42,786 nt of DNA from Roseomonas sp. 18066 (GTDB taxonomy: Bacteria > Pseudomonadota > Alphaproteobacteria > Acetobacterales > Acetobacteraceae). The stretch covers positions 1 to 42,786 of the forward strand of contig NZ_CACSJM010000037.1 in assembly GCF_902706185.1 (NCBI RefSeq), written 5' to 3'. The position numbers and the translations under genes are program-made. Positions 1 to 10,179 of the stretch are shown here, one piece after another. The notes beneath the pieces are model-generated. The model searched no databases and was not told the DNA's origin. It saw only the letters and a list, made by a program, of their open reading frames with translations. The stretch's first letter is position 1. Every line of letters starts with the position of its first letter.

Positions 1-2
1 CC

Positions 3-506
3 CCCAGCGCGCCGCTGCAGGCCTATGGCCATGCCGCGCCGCCGCCGCCGGCGCAGCAGGTCGGCCGCGCCGTGCTCGGCGTCGCGCTGCGCGGCAGCGA
101 GGGCGGGCCCAGCCGGATCAGCGTCGCCATCGCCCCCGAGGCGCTCGGCCGTGTCGAGATCAGCATCGAGCAGGATGGCGACGGCCCCGCCCAGGTCAGC
201 GTCAAGGCCGAGCGCGCAGAGACGCTGCTGCTGCTGATGCGCGATGCCGGCGCCATCGAGCAGGCGCTGGCCCAGGCCGGGATGGGCCCCGAGACCGGGC
301 GCAGCCTCAGCCTGGGGCTGAGCGATTCCGGCGGCCAGGGGGCGCAGCAGCGCCAGGACGGCCGCGGCGGCCAGGGGAGCAATCAGGGCAGCGGCCAGGG
401 TGGCGGCCGGCAGGGACAGACCCCGGCAGAATTGGCCGAGGAGGCGGCCCTCGCCGCCGCGGCACGCCGCTTGCAGTCGACCTCCCTGCTCGACCTCGCC
501 GTCTGA
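3..506 (+). CDS. fliK: Flagellar hook-length control protein FliK, C-terminal part (5' end outside window)
   Basis: FliK measures hook length and switches the export gate from hook to filament substrates. The open frame runs in from the left edge, so only the C-terminal ~167 residues are visible. The segment from about residue 23 to 80 matches the FliK C-terminal (Flg_hook) domain, including the motif PEALGRVEI and a following Leu-rich helix. A Gly/Gln-rich low-complexity stretch (about nt 330-420) and an Ala-rich tail follow. The next gene, flgD, starts 31 bases after the stop, which is the usual fliK-flgD pairing. The true start is not in the window. Identity rests on the domain pattern plus context. 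Confidence 0.82.
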   Translation, partial: PSAPLQAYGHAAPPPPAQQVGRAVLGVALRGSEGGPSRISVAIAPEALGRVEISIEQDGDGPAQVSVKAERAETLLLLMRDAGAIEQALAQAGMGPETGRSLSLGLSDSGGQGAQQRQDGRGGQGSNQGSGQGGGRQGQTPAELAEEAALAAAARRLQSTSLLDLAV

Positions 507-537
507 CCCCGACCCGCGCCGCAAGGATCTTCTCCCA

Positions 538-1221
538 ATGGCCACCACCGCCGCCGTCACCACCGCCTCGACCACCAGCACCACCAGCACCAAAGCGAGC
601 GCCTCGGCCGGGACCAAGCTGGCGGGCGACATGCAGAGCTTCCTGGTGCTGCTGACCACGCAGTTGCAGAACCAGGACCCGACCAACCCGACGGATTCGA
701 CCCAGTTCACCACGCAGCTGGCGCAGTTCTCGGCGGTCGAGCAGCAGATCGCGACCAACGCCCATCTGGAGACGCTGCTGTCGCTGCAGCAGAGCTCCTC
801 GATGCTCAGCGCCACCGCGCTGGTCGGGCGCAATGTCGAGATCAACAGCGAGACCATGGTGCTGCAGGATGGCGAGACGCAGAGCGTCAAGCTGCCGGCG
901 CTGTCGGGCGCGGGCGGCGCCAGCACGGCCATCGTCACCATCGCCAATGCCAGCGGCACCACGGTGCGCACGGCGACCGTGGCGCTGGGCTCCGACGCCT
1001 CCAGCTGGAACTGGGACGGCACGGATTCGAACGGCCGCTCGCTCGCCGACGGCAAGTACACCGTGACGGTGGCCGGCGCGGATTCGAAGGGCGCCTCCAC
1101 CGGCAGCCTGACCTCGACCCTGACCGGCGCGGTGACCAGCGTCACCCGCACCGACGGCAACCCGACCCTGACCATCGGCGGGCTGACGGTCAGCATGGAT
1201 AAGCTGGTCGGCCTGCAGTAA
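538..1221 (+). CDS. flgD: Flagellar hook capping (scaffold) protein FlgD
   Basis: FlgD caps the growing hook and guides polymerisation of FlgE subunits outside the cell; it is removed later. The 227-residue product has a Thr/Ser-rich N-terminus. This is followed by the conserved FlgD segment near residues 35-60 (FLVLLTTQLQNQDPTNP, then a region ending in FSAVEQQ). A C-terminal Ig/FlgD-like domain contains the pattern WNWDGTDSNGRSLADGKYTV near residues 155-180. A longer frame opens upstream, but the ATG at 538 is chosen because the family begins here and the longer version overlaps fliK. A 196-base gap separates it from fliF, so fliF may have its own promoter. Confidence 0.93.
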   Translation: MATTAAVTTASTTSTTSTKASASAGTKLAGDMQSFLVLLTTQLQNQDPTNPTDSTQFTTQLAQFSAVEQQIATNAHLETLLSLQQSSSMLSATALVGRNVEINSETMVLQDGETQSVKLPALSGAGGASTAIVTIANASGTTVRTATVALGSDASSWNWDGTDSNGRSLADGKYTVTVAGADSKGASTGSLTSTLTGAVTSVTRTDGNPTLTIGGLTVSMDKLVGLQ

Positions 1222-1417
1222 ACATCCTGCGAGCACCAAGCGAGGCCAGGGCGGTTGCAAAACCCCCTGGCGGCGCGACCATGCCGGGCGCTGCGCAGGG
1301 GCGCTGCGTCCCGAACGCATGGCGCCCGACCCTTCCTGCAAGGCCCGGTTAACATCTGATCAACGCCCGCGCGCGAAAGAGTGATCGCGCGGCAGGATAC
1401 CGCGCGCGGAGGCGGCG

Positions 1418-3187
1418 GTGAATGCGGCGACTCAGCGGCCCATGACGGGACCGGAAGCTTTGGAAAGCGGCGCGAATGCCGCGCAGGCCAGCGTTGCGGG
1501 CGGCATGGGCCGCCTGGTGACCTCGCTGCGCGCCTTCGGGCCCATGCGCCTCGCGGCGCTGGGGATCACCGGGCTGCTGACGCTCGGGCTGATCGCCTTC
1601 CTGACCCTGCGCACGACATCCGCGCCGATGGGTCTCCTCTATGGCGATCTCGACCAGCGCGATGCCGGCCAGGTGGTCGCCTCGCTGGAGCGGGCGCGCA
1701 TCCCCTACCGGCTGAGCCGCAACGGCGCCGAGATCATGGTCCCCGAGGACATGATCCCGAAGCTGCGGCTCAACCTGGCGCGCGAGGGCCTGCCCACCGG
1801 CGGCAGCGTCGGCTACGAGATCTTCGACCGCCAGGGTGGCCTGACCACCACCCCCTTCCAGCAGGACATGAACCGGCTGCGCGCCCTCGAGGGCGAGCTG
1901 GCCAGGAGCATCCGCAGCCTGGACGGCGTGGCCCAGGCGCGCGTGCACCTGGTGCTGCCGCGGCGCGAGCCCTTCTCCCGCGAGCGCGGCGAGGCGCAGG
2001 GCAGCGTCGTGCTGCAGATGCGCGGCGTGCAGCGGCTCGACCGCGAGGGCGTGCAGGCGGTGCTGCACATGGTCGCCGCCGCCGTCCCCGGCCTGAAGCC
2101 GCAGAACATCGCCATCGTCGACGGCCGCGGCGAGCTGCTGTCGCGCGGCGGCCAGGTCGGCGCCAGCGGCCTGGTGCAGACCCAGGAAGAGATCCGCCGC
2201 GCCCAGGAAATGCGCATGTCGCATTCGGTCGAGGAGATGCTGGAGCGCATCCTCGGCCAGGGCCGCGTCCGCGCCGAAGCCACCATCGAGATGGACCACG
2301 ACCGGATCCAGACGACGGAGGAGCGCTTCGACCCCGAGAACCAGGTGCCGCGCAGCCAGTCCTCGGTGAACGAGAGCAGCCGCAACGGCGAGCCGCAGAA
2401 TGTCTCGGTGGCCAACCAGCTGCCCGGCGCGCCGCCGGCGCCGCAGGCCAGCGGCCCGCAGAGCCAGGAGGCGCGGCAGGAGGAGACGGTCAACTACGAG
2501 ATCGGCCGCACCACCCGCAACACGATGCGCGAGCAGCCGGTGGTCCGCCGCGTCTCGGTCGCCGTGCTGGTGGATGGCATCTGGGAGCCCGGCGAGAATG
2601 GCGGCCCCGCCCGCTTCCGCGAGCGCACCCCGCAGGAGATCGACCGCATCAGCGCCCTGGTGCGCGGCGCCATCGGCTATAACGAGCAGCGCGGCGACCG
2701 GCTGGAAGTGGTCTCGCTCCGCTTCGCCGACCCGGGTTTTGGCGCGGCGGAAGAGCAGGCGGCCGGCTTCCTCGGCCTGCCGGCGCTGACGCCGGCGCTG
2801 ACCGCCCGCCTGCTGGAGAGCGGCGTCTATGCCATCGTCGCGCTCCTTGCCCTGCTGCTGGTCGGCCGCCCGGTCGCCAAGCGGCTGGTGCAGGGGATGA
2901 ACCCGCGCATGGCCGGCGCCCTGCCGGGTGTCGCCGGCAGCCTGCCGGGCCCCGACGACGTGCTGCAGGGCAGCGGCCTGGGCCCGGGCATGGCAGCGCT
3001 GGCCGGCGGCGACCCGTCCGAGCCGCTGTCGGATGCCGACCAGACCATGATCGACCTCGCCATGGTCAGCGGCCAGATCCGCATCTCGAGCCTGAACACC
3101 CTCGCCGACCTGGTCGACAAGCATCCCGACGAGACGCTGGCGGTGGTCCGCCGCTGGCTCTCGCCTGAAGAGGCCGCAAAGTCATGA
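1418..3187 (+). CDS. fliF: Flagellar MS-ring protein FliF
   Basis: FliF forms the membrane-embedded MS ring on which the motor and export apparatus assemble. The 589-residue product has an N-terminal transmembrane helix (about residues 42-65). A YscJ/FliF ring-building domain follows (about 70-240, with LYGDLDQRDAGQV and GLPTGGSVGYEIFD). A FliF C domain and a second transmembrane helix (about 460-482) come next. The last ~50 residues are acidic and helical and match the FliG-binding tail. GTG at 1418 is preceded by GGAGG at 1408-1412 with a 5-base spacer, which decides the start. The stop overlaps the fliG start (ATGA), implying translational coupling. Confidence 0.95.
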   Translation: MNAATQRPMTGPEALESGANAAQASVAGGMGRLVTSLRAFGPMRLAALGITGLLTLGLIAFLTLRTTSAPMGLLYGDLDQRDAGQVVASLERARIPYRLSRNGAEIMVPEDMIPKLRLNLAREGLPTGGSVGYEIFDRQGGLTTTPFQQDMNRLRALEGELARSIRSLDGVAQARVHLVLPRREPFSRERGEAQGSVVLQMRGVQRLDREGVQAVLHMVAAAVPGLKPQNIAIVDGRGELLSRGGQVGASGLVQTQEEIRRAQEMRMSHSVEEMLERILGQGRVRAEATIEMDHDRIQTTEERFDPENQVPRSQSSVNESSRNGEPQNVSVANQLPGAPPAPQASGPQSQEARQEETVNYEIGRTTRNTMREQPVVRRVSVAVLVDGIWEPGENGGPARFRERTPQEIDRISALVRGAIGYNEQRGDRLEVVSLRFADPGFGAAEEQAAGFLGLPALTPALTARLLESGVYAIVALLALLLVGRPVAKRLVQGMNPRMAGALPGVAGSLPGPDDVLQGSGLGPGMAALAGGDPSEPLSDADQTMIDLAMVSGQIRISSLNTLADLVDKHPDETLAVVRRWLSPEEAAKS

Positions 3188-4206
3188 GCATGACCACCGT
3201 GCGCCGCGCCAGCGGCCTGTCCGGACCGCAGAAGGCGGCGACGCTGATGCTGGCGCTGGGCGAGGAGCGCGCCTCCAAGCTGCTCAGCCGGATGCATGAC
3301 GACGAGGTGCGCGACGTCTCCTCGGCCATGGCGCAGCTCGGCTCGGTGCCGGCGGAATCGGTCGAGGCGCTGTGCCACGAATTCGCCGAGCAGATCGGCC
3401 AGGCCGGCTCGCTGATCGGCAGCTGGGAGACGACGGAGCGCATGCTGCTCCGCTCGCTGCCGCGCGAGCGCGTCACCCAGATCATGGAGGAGCTGCGCGG
3501 TCCCGCCGGCCGCACCATGTGGGACAAGCTGGGCAACGTGAACGAGGCGGTGCTCGCCAACTACCTGAAGAACGAATACCCGCAGACGGTCGCCGTGGTG
3601 CTGACCAAGGTGCGGCCCGACCATGCGGCCCGCGTGCTGGCGCTGCTGCCCGACAGCTTCGCCATGGAAGTGGTGATGCGCATGCTGCGGATGGAAAGCC
3701 CGCAGGCCGAGGCGCTGGAAGGCGTCGAGCGCACGCTGAAGGCCGAGTTCATGTCGAACCTGGCGCGCTCGGCGCGGCGCGACTCGCATGAGCTGATGGC
3801 CGAGATCATGAACAACCTCGACCGTGGCGCCGAGGGCCGCATCATGGCGGCGCTGGAGGAGCAGTCCTCGGAGAGCGCCGCGCGCATCCGCTCGCTGATG
3901 TTCACCTTCGAGGATCTGCGCCGGCTCGATCCGACCGGCATGCAGGTGCTGCTGCGCGCCGTAGAGAAGGAGAAGCTGGCGATCGCGCTGAAGGGTGCCT
4001 CGGAGAACCTGCGCGACCAGTTCTTCAAGAGCATGTCCGAGCGGGCCGGCCGGATGCTGAAGGACGATATCGCCGCCCTCGGCCCGACCCGGCTGCGCGA
4101 TGTCGAGGAGGCGCAGATGGCCATGGTCGCCATGGCCAAGGAGCTGGCGCAGCAGGGTGAGATCCGCCTGGCCGAAGGCGGCCAGCCCGAGGAGCTGGTG
4201 TATTGA
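3184..4206 (+). CDS. fliG: Flagellar motor switch protein FliG
   Basis: FliG is the C-ring subunit that touches the stator and generates torque. The 340-residue product has the expected length and three armadillo-like domains. The middle-domain motif EYPQTVAVVLTKVRP (the EHPQ region) and the C-terminal torque-helix region MFTFEDLRRLD with charged residues are both visible. The ATG overlaps the fliF stop by four bases, and the fliH start overlaps the stop of this gene in the same way. fliF-fliG-fliH is therefore a tightly coupled block building the base of the motor at the cytoplasmic face. Confidence 0.96.
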   Translation: MSMTTVRRASGLSGPQKAATLMLALGEERASKLLSRMHDDEVRDVSSAMAQLGSVPAESVEALCHEFAEQIGQAGSLIGSWETTERMLLRSLPRERVTQIMEELRGPAGRTMWDKLGNVNEAVLANYLKNEYPQTVAVVLTKVRPDHAARVLALLPDSFAMEVVMRMLRMESPQAEALEGVERTLKAEFMSNLARSARRDSHELMAEIMNNLDRGAEGRIMAALEEQSSESAARIRSLMFTFEDLRRLDPTGMQVLLRAVEKEKLAIALKGASENLRDQFFKSMSERAGRMLKDDIAALGPTRLRDVEEAQMAMVAMAKELAQQGEIRLAEGGQPEELVY

Positions 4207-4994
4207 GCCTCGACCTCGCCATGGCGCTCGACGAGAGCTCGCCGCTGATCGGCACGCATCACGCGATCCTGTTCCGCAAGCCGGCGACCGCGGCGACGCA
4301 GTCGACGCCGTCGCGCCGCATCGCCGGCGGCATGGGCTCGGCGCCGGTGCATATGTTCACCGCCAACGACTTCGACGCGCCCGCCATCAAGGCGGCGGCG
4401 CCGGAGCCGGCGCATGACCCGCTGCCCGAATTGCTCGAGGCCGCCCGCGCCGAGGCCTTCGCCGCCGGCCGCGCCGAGGGCATGGCCGCGGGCCTGGCCC
4501 AGGGCCGCGCCGAGGTCGAGGCGGAGCGTGACACCACGGCGGTCGCGGCGCTGCGCATGGCCGCCAGCGGCTTCACCGAGGCGGCGCGGGCGAGTGCCGC
4601 CATCGCCGAGGATGCCGCGCGCGCCGTCGCCGAGACCGCGCTGGCAGCGCTTTGCGCCGCCATGCCCGCGCTCGGCGCGCGCTTCGGCGCTGTCGAGACC
4701 GAGGCTTTCGTCGACGCGCTGCTGCCGGTGCTGCGGGAAGAGCCCGCGGTCACGGTGCAGGTGGAGGAGACCCTGGTGGCGCCGCTCTCCGCGCGCTTCG
4801 CGACGATGAAGCAGGTCGAGGTTGTCGCGGTTGCAGGACTCGTGCCGGGCGATGCCGTGCTAAGCTGGCAGTCGGGCGAGGCCTCGCGCCGCGGCGCCGC
4901 GGCGCGGCAGGCGGTGGTCGCGGCGCTGGTCGCCTGCGGCCTGGTGACGCCGGCGGCGTTGGCCGACGAGGCCGGCCTGGCGCCGATCGGCTGA
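4203..4994 (+). CDS. fliH: FliH-like flagellar export ATPase regulator
   Basis: FliH links the export ATPase FliI to the C ring and regulates it. The 263-residue frame starts with TTG overlapping the fliG stop (TTGA); an ATG six codons later is the alternative. The N-terminal 75 residues look disordered. Residues ~78-110 contain Ala/Gly-spaced repeats (AFAAGRAEGMAAGLAQGRAE), which resemble the GxxxG-repeat helix typical of FliH. A C-terminal domain ends in motifs such as VEVVAVAGLVPGDAVLSW. Sequence conservation in this family is weak, so the name leans on position between fliG and fliN plus the GxxxG pattern. No fliI is visible in the window. Confidence 0.8.
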   Translation: MSLDLAMALDESSPLIGTHHAILFRKPATAATQSTPSRRIAGGMGSAPVHMFTANDFDAPAIKAAAPEPAHDPLPELLEAARAEAFAAGRAEGMAAGLAQGRAEVEAERDTTAVAALRMAASGFTEAARASAAIAEDAARAVAETALAALCAAMPALGARFGAVETEAFVDALLPVLREEPAVTVQVEETLVAPLSARFATMKQVEVVAVAGLVPGDAVLSWQSGEASRRGAAARQAVVAALVACGLVTPAALADEAGLAPIG

Positions 4995-5018
4995 CGCTGC
5001 TTGCCGACGGCGGATGCA

Positions 5019-5070
5019 TGCCGGTGACGATTGCCGGTGAGAATTGCCGGTGACAGATGCCGGTGACGAT
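5019..5070. repeat. Four-copy 13-bp tandem repeat upstream of fliN
   Basis: The nonamer TGCCGGTGA begins at 5019, 5032, 5045 and 5058, an exact 13-base period, with variable 4-base connectors (CGAT, GAAT, CAGA, CGAT). A decayed fifth unit may begin at 5071. The array lies in the 175-base gap between fliH and fliN, roughly 40-95 bases before the sigma-54-like site at 5112. Regular spacing in the only sizeable gap before fliN-flbD fits a protein-binding array (enhancer), though replication slippage could also make it. Confidence 0.8.
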
Positions 5071-5111
5071 TGCGTGCGCGAGACAGGCGCATGCTGAAGA
5101 CTGCCGCGTGC

Positions 5112-5126
5112 TGGCCCAGAACAGGC
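5112..5126 (+). promoter_or_regulatory. Candidate sigma-54 promoter for fliN-flbD-flhA-flhF-flhG
   Basis: TGGCCCAGAACAGGC has the invariant GG (-24) and GC (-12) separated by exactly ten bases, with TGGC-C matching the -24 element. The -12 half is AGGC rather than TTGC. It is 44 bases before the fliN start. Such matches arise by chance in GC-rich DNA, but position, the upstream repeat array and the downstream sigma-54 activator gene make it plausible. Confidence 0.4.
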
Positions 5127-5169
5127 CGGCGACAGTAGAGTTCCAGGGTAGAGGCAGAGGGAAGGCAAA

Positions 5170-5502
5170 ATGCAGGACCCGATGATGCGCGGCAATGTGG
5201 CGCTGGGCGAATTGCCCGATGTGCCGGAAGGCGAGGTGCCGCGTCGCGCCGCCGCCGATCTCAACGCCGTCTACGATATTCCCGTCCAGGTCAGCGCCGT
5301 GCTGGGCCGCGCCACCATGCAGGTCAGCCAGCTGCTGAAGCTGGGCCGTGGCGCGGTGGTCGAGCTCGACCGCAAGCTCGGCGAGGCCGTCGACATCTAC
5401 GTCAACAACCGCCTGGTGGCGCGTGGCGAGGTGGTGATGGTGGGCGAGAACCGGCTGGGCGTCACCATGACCGAGATCGTCAAGACCGACCGGGTGGGCT
5501 GA
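5170..5502 (+). CDS. fliN: Flagellar motor switch protein FliN
   Basis: FliN is a C-ring subunit that works with FliM and FliG in rotation switching and in docking FliH. The 110-residue product has an acidic N-terminal leader of ~30 residues followed by one SpoA domain. The domain shows the conserved patterns IPVQVSAVLGRATMQVSQLL, GRGAVVELD and VDIYVNNRLVARGEVV. ATG at 5170 is preceded by the purine-rich GAGGGAAGG. flbD begins four bases after the stop. fliM is not in the window. Confidence 0.95.
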   Translation: MQDPMMRGNVALGELPDVPEGEVPRRAAADLNAVYDIPVQVSAVLGRATMQVSQLLKLGRGAVVELDRKLGEAVDIYVNNRLVARGEVVMVGENRLGVTMTEIVKTDRVG

Positions 5503-5506
5503 GCCC

Positions 5507-7051
<1,545 letters not shown>

Positions 7052-7057
7052 GCGAGC

Positions 7058-9151
7058 GTGGCCCTCGCCCTGCCGCTGCCCGCCGCGCTGAAGAAGTTCC
7101 GCATCGGCACCGATGTGGGCCTGGCGCTCGGCGTCATCTGCCTGCTGGCGGTGATGCTGGTGCCGCTGCCGACCATGCTGCTCGACCTCGGCCTGGCGAT
7201 CTCCATCACCGCCTCGGTGCTGGTGCTGATGGTGGCGCTGCTGCTGCAGCGGCCGCTCGACTTCACCTCGTTTCCCACCATCCTGCTGCTGACCACGCTG
7301 ATGCGGCTGGCGCTGAACGTCGCCACCACCCGCGCCGTGCTGACGCATGGGCATGAGGGGCCGGGCTCGGCCGGCGGCGTCATCGCCGCCTTCGGCAACT
7401 TCCTGATGGGCGGCGACGTGCTGATCGGCCTGGTGGTCTTCGCCATCCTGCTGATCGTCAACTTCATGGTGGTGACCAAGGGCTCCGGCCGCATCGCCGA
7501 GGTCGCCGCGCGCTTCAGCCTCGACGCCATGCCCGGCAAGCAGATGGCGATCGACGCAGACCTGTCCGCCGGCATCATCGAGGAGCCCGAGGCCCGCCGC
7601 CGCCGGCGCGAGCTGGAGGAGGAGAGCGGCTTCTACGGCGCCATGGACGGCGCCGCCAAGTTCGTCCGCGGCGACGCCATCGCCGGCCTGATCATCACCG
7701 CCGTCAACCTGCTGGGCGGCCTGGCCATCGGCATGGGCCGGCACGGCATGGGCTTCGGCGACGCCGCCGAGACCTTCGCCATCCTGACCGTCGGCGACGG
7801 GCTGGTGACGCAGATCCCGGCGCTGCTGATCTCGGTCGCCGCCGGCATCGTGGTGACCAAGGGCGGCGGCGAGGGCCGCGCCGACCAGATCCTGGCCGGC
7901 CAGCTCGGCACCTCGTCGAAGCCGCTGGCCATCGCCGCCGGCAGCGCGCTGGTCATGGCCACCATGCCGTCCATGCCGGCGCTGCCCTTCCTGGCCATCG
8001 CCGGCGTCTGCGGCGGCCTCGCCTGGAACCGGCGCAAGGTGGAGCAGGCCAAGGCCCTGGCGCCGTCCCGCGCCGCCGCACCGCTCGACCCCGCCGCCAA
8101 GGCCGCGGCCGAGGAGGCGCCAGTGGCCGAGGCGCTGCGCATGGACCAGCTGCGGCTGGAGATCGGCTATGGCCTGCTCTCGCTCGCCTCCGGCGAGGCG
8201 CCGCGGCTGACCGAGCAGATCCGCCAGCTGCGCAAGAGCATCGCGCAGGAGATGGGCTTCGTGCTGCCCAGCGTCCGGGTGCAGGACAACATGCAGCTGA
8301 TGGCGTCGACCTATGTGGTCCGGGTCAAGGAGGTCGAGGCGGCGCGCGGCGAGGTGAAGCCGCCGATGCTGCTGGCCATCGACCCCAGCGGCAAGCTGCC
8401 GCCGCTGCCCGGCGAGCGCTGCCAGGAGCCGGCCTTCGGCCTGCCGGCGCTGTGGATCGAGGAGACGCTGCGCGACCAGGCCCTGGCCCGCGGCTGCACG
8501 GTCGTCGATGCCGCCAGCGTCCTGGTCACCCACCTGACCGAGGTGGTGCGCGAGAACATGGCCGACCTGCTGAGCCACAGCGAGACCCGCCGCCTGCTGG
8601 ACGGGCTGCCGGAGGAGAACAAGCGCCTGGTCGCCGACCTGGTGCCCGGCCAGGCCAGCATCGGCACCGTGCAGCGCGTGCTGCAGGCGCTGCTGGCCGA
8701 GCGCGTCTCGATCCGCGACCTGCCGACCATCCTGGAGGGCATCCAGGAGGCGACCGCCGGCGGCGGCGCCCGCGGCCTCGCCAGCATCGTCGCCGTGGTG
8801 CGCGCGCGGCTGGCCCGCCAGCTGACCGAATCGGCGCGCGGCCACCAGGGCGACGTGCCGCTGCTGACGCTGGGCGCCGAATGGGAGGCCGCCTTCGCCG
8901 AGGCGCTGATCGGCCCCTCGGAGGAGCGCCAGCTGGCCATGGCGCCGTCCCGCGTCAACGACTTCGCGCAGAAGCTGCGCACCGCGCTGGACCGCGCGGG
9001 CGCTGCCGGCGACGCCCCGGCCCTGGTCTGCTCGGGCGCCATCCGCGCCCATGTCCGCGCCGTCGTCGAGCGCTTCCGCCCGACCACCCCGGTGCTGGCC
9101 CAGGCCGAGATCCATCCGCGGGCGCGCATCCGCGTCCTCGGCAGCGTCTGA
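7058..9151 (+). CDS. flhA: Flagellar type III export gate protein FlhA
   Basis: FlhA is the major export-gate component of the flagellar type III secretion system, in the inner membrane within the MS ring. The 697-residue length is standard. About eight N-terminal transmembrane segments run to about residue 330. The FHIPEP signature FSLDAMPGKQMAIDADLSAG is near residue 150. The cytoplasmic domain (about 355-697) contains LPSVRVQDNM, a substrate/chaperone docking region and LLDGLPEENKRLVADLVP. GTG at 7058 lies six bases after the flbD stop, so the two are likely co-transcribed. Confidence 0.97.
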   Translation: MALALPLPAALKKFRIGTDVGLALGVICLLAVMLVPLPTMLLDLGLAISITASVLVLMVALLLQRPLDFTSFPTILLLTTLMRLALNVATTRAVLTHGHEGPGSAGGVIAAFGNFLMGGDVLIGLVVFAILLIVNFMVVTKGSGRIAEVAARFSLDAMPGKQMAIDADLSAGIIEEPEARRRRRELEEESGFYGAMDGAAKFVRGDAIAGLIITAVNLLGGLAIGMGRHGMGFGDAAETFAILTVGDGLVTQIPALLISVAAGIVVTKGGGEGRADQILAGQLGTSSKPLAIAAGSALVMATMPSMPALPFLAIAGVCGGLAWNRRKVEQAKALAPSRAAAPLDPAAKAAAEEAPVAEALRMDQLRLEIGYGLLSLASGEAPRLTEQIRQLRKSIAQEMGFVLPSVRVQDNMQLMASTYVVRVKEVEAARGEVKPPMLLAIDPSGKLPPLPGERCQEPAFGLPALWIEETLRDQALARGCTVVDAASVLVTHLTEVVRENMADLLSHSETRRLLDGLPEENKRLVADLVPGQASIGTVQRVLQALLAERVSIRDLPTILEGIQEATAGGGARGLASIVAVVRARLARQLTESARGHQGDVPLLTLGAEWEAAFAEALIGPSEERQLAMAPSRVNDFAQKLRTALDRAGAAGDAPALVCSGAIRAHVRAVVERFRPTTPVLAQAEIHPRARIRVLGSV

Positions 9152-9168
9152 GGCCCGGGTAGCAGCCC

Positions 9169-10179
9169 ATGCGCATCCGCGTCATCCGCGCCCCCACGAT
9201 GACCGAGGCGATGCGGCTGCTGACCGCCGAGCTCGGGCCGGATGCCGTGCTGCTGTCCTCCCGCCGGGTCAATGGCGGGGTGGAGGCGACCGCGGCGCTG
9301 GAGGTCGACCCGCCGGACGAGCCGCTGCCGGTGGTGCTGCCGACCGCCGAGCCGGTGCTGGAGCGCGCCACCTGGCCGGCGCCCGCCTCGGCGCTGGAGC
9401 CCAGCCACGGCTCCGACGATGCGGCGCTGGCCTTCCACAACCTGCCCGCGCCGCTGCGCGACCGGCTGCTCTCCGGCCCGCTGGAGGCGACGCTGGCCGC
9501 CGGCTTCCGCTTCGGCGGGCTGCCCGTCCTGGGCACGCGGCCGCTGCTGCTGGCCGGGCCGCCGGGCGCCGGCAAGACCCTGACATCCGTCAAGATCGCC
9601 GCGCGCCACGTGATGGATGGCGAATCACCGCCGTTGCTGATCAACACCGACCACCAGCGCCCGGGGGCGGCCGACCAGCTGACCGGCGTGGCCGAGGTGC
9701 TGGGCGCGAGCCTGGCCCAGGCCACCAGCCCCTCCGCCGCGCTGCAGGCCATCGCGCTGCGGCCGCCGGGCGGCGCCGTGCTGATCGACACCCCCGGCAC
9801 CGACCCCTTCGAGCCGCACCAGGCGCGGCTGCTGGCGGCGCTGATCGCGCAGACCCGGCCGCATGTGGCCCTCGTCCTGCCGGCCGGGCTGGACTGCGCC
9901 GAGGCCGCCGAGCTGGCCCGCGCCTTCCGCGCCCTGGGCGCCACCCACCTGGTCGCCACCCGGCTGGACGCGACGCGCCGCCTGGGCAGCGTGCTGGCCG
10001 CCGCCGCCGCCGGGCAGCTGGTGCTGTCGGTGGGCGGCACCGGCCCCGAGGCCTCCGGCCAGTTGCTGCCGCTGAACCCTGAATGGCTCGCCGCGCGGCT
10101 GCGCCGGCGCAGCCACGCCCCGCCCGCCGCCGACACCCCCTTGCCTGTCCCCCCGCTGACGGCTGGAGTCCTCCCCTGA
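9169..10179 (+). CDS. flhF: FlhF-like SRP-family GTPase (flagellar placement)
   Basis: FlhF is an SRP-type GTPase that recruits early flagellar parts to the cell pole. The 336-residue product starts with the FlhF signature (MRIRVIRAPTMTEAMRLLTAELGPDAVLLSSRRV). A short linker and an NG domain follow, with P-loop GPPGAGKTLTSVKIAA near residue 128. Several GTPase motifs deviate from the SRP norm: the DTYRPAA-like element reads NTDHQRPGAADQL, the G3 motif reads DTPG rather than DTAG, and G4 reads TRLD. Function as a GTPase is likely but may be altered. It sits between flhA and flhG, the conserved order in polarly flagellated bacteria. The stop overlaps the next start. Confidence 0.88.
   Translation: MRIRVIRAPTMTEAMRLLTAELGPDAVLLSSRRVNGGVEATAALEVDPPDEPLPVVLPTAEPVLERATWPAPASALEPSHGSDDAALAFHNLPAPLRDRLLSGPLEATLAAGFRFGGLPVLGTRPLLLAGPPGAGKTLTSVKIAARHVMDGESPPLLINTDHQRPGAADQLTGVAEVLGASLAQATSPSAALQAIALRPPGGAVLIDTPGTDPFEPHQARLLAALIAQTRPHVALVLPAGLDCAEAAELARAFRALGATHLVATRLDATRRLGSVLAAAAAGQLVLSVGGTGPEASGQLLPLNPEWLAARLRRRSHAPPAADTPLPVPPLTAGVLP

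Noticed and set aside
1225..1265. Possible sigma-54 promoter before fliF (AGGCC ... GGTTGCAAAA)
   Set aside because: The GG and GC are separated by eleven bases, one too many; sigma-54 spacing is strict.
1349..3124. 591-codon - strand frame opposite fliF
   Set aside because: Antisense shadow with His/Asp-rich repeats; fliF on the + strand is unambiguous.
4995..5070. Tandem repeat as CRISPR
   Set aside because: The 13-bp period with 4-base connectors is far too short for repeat-spacer units and there are no cas genes.
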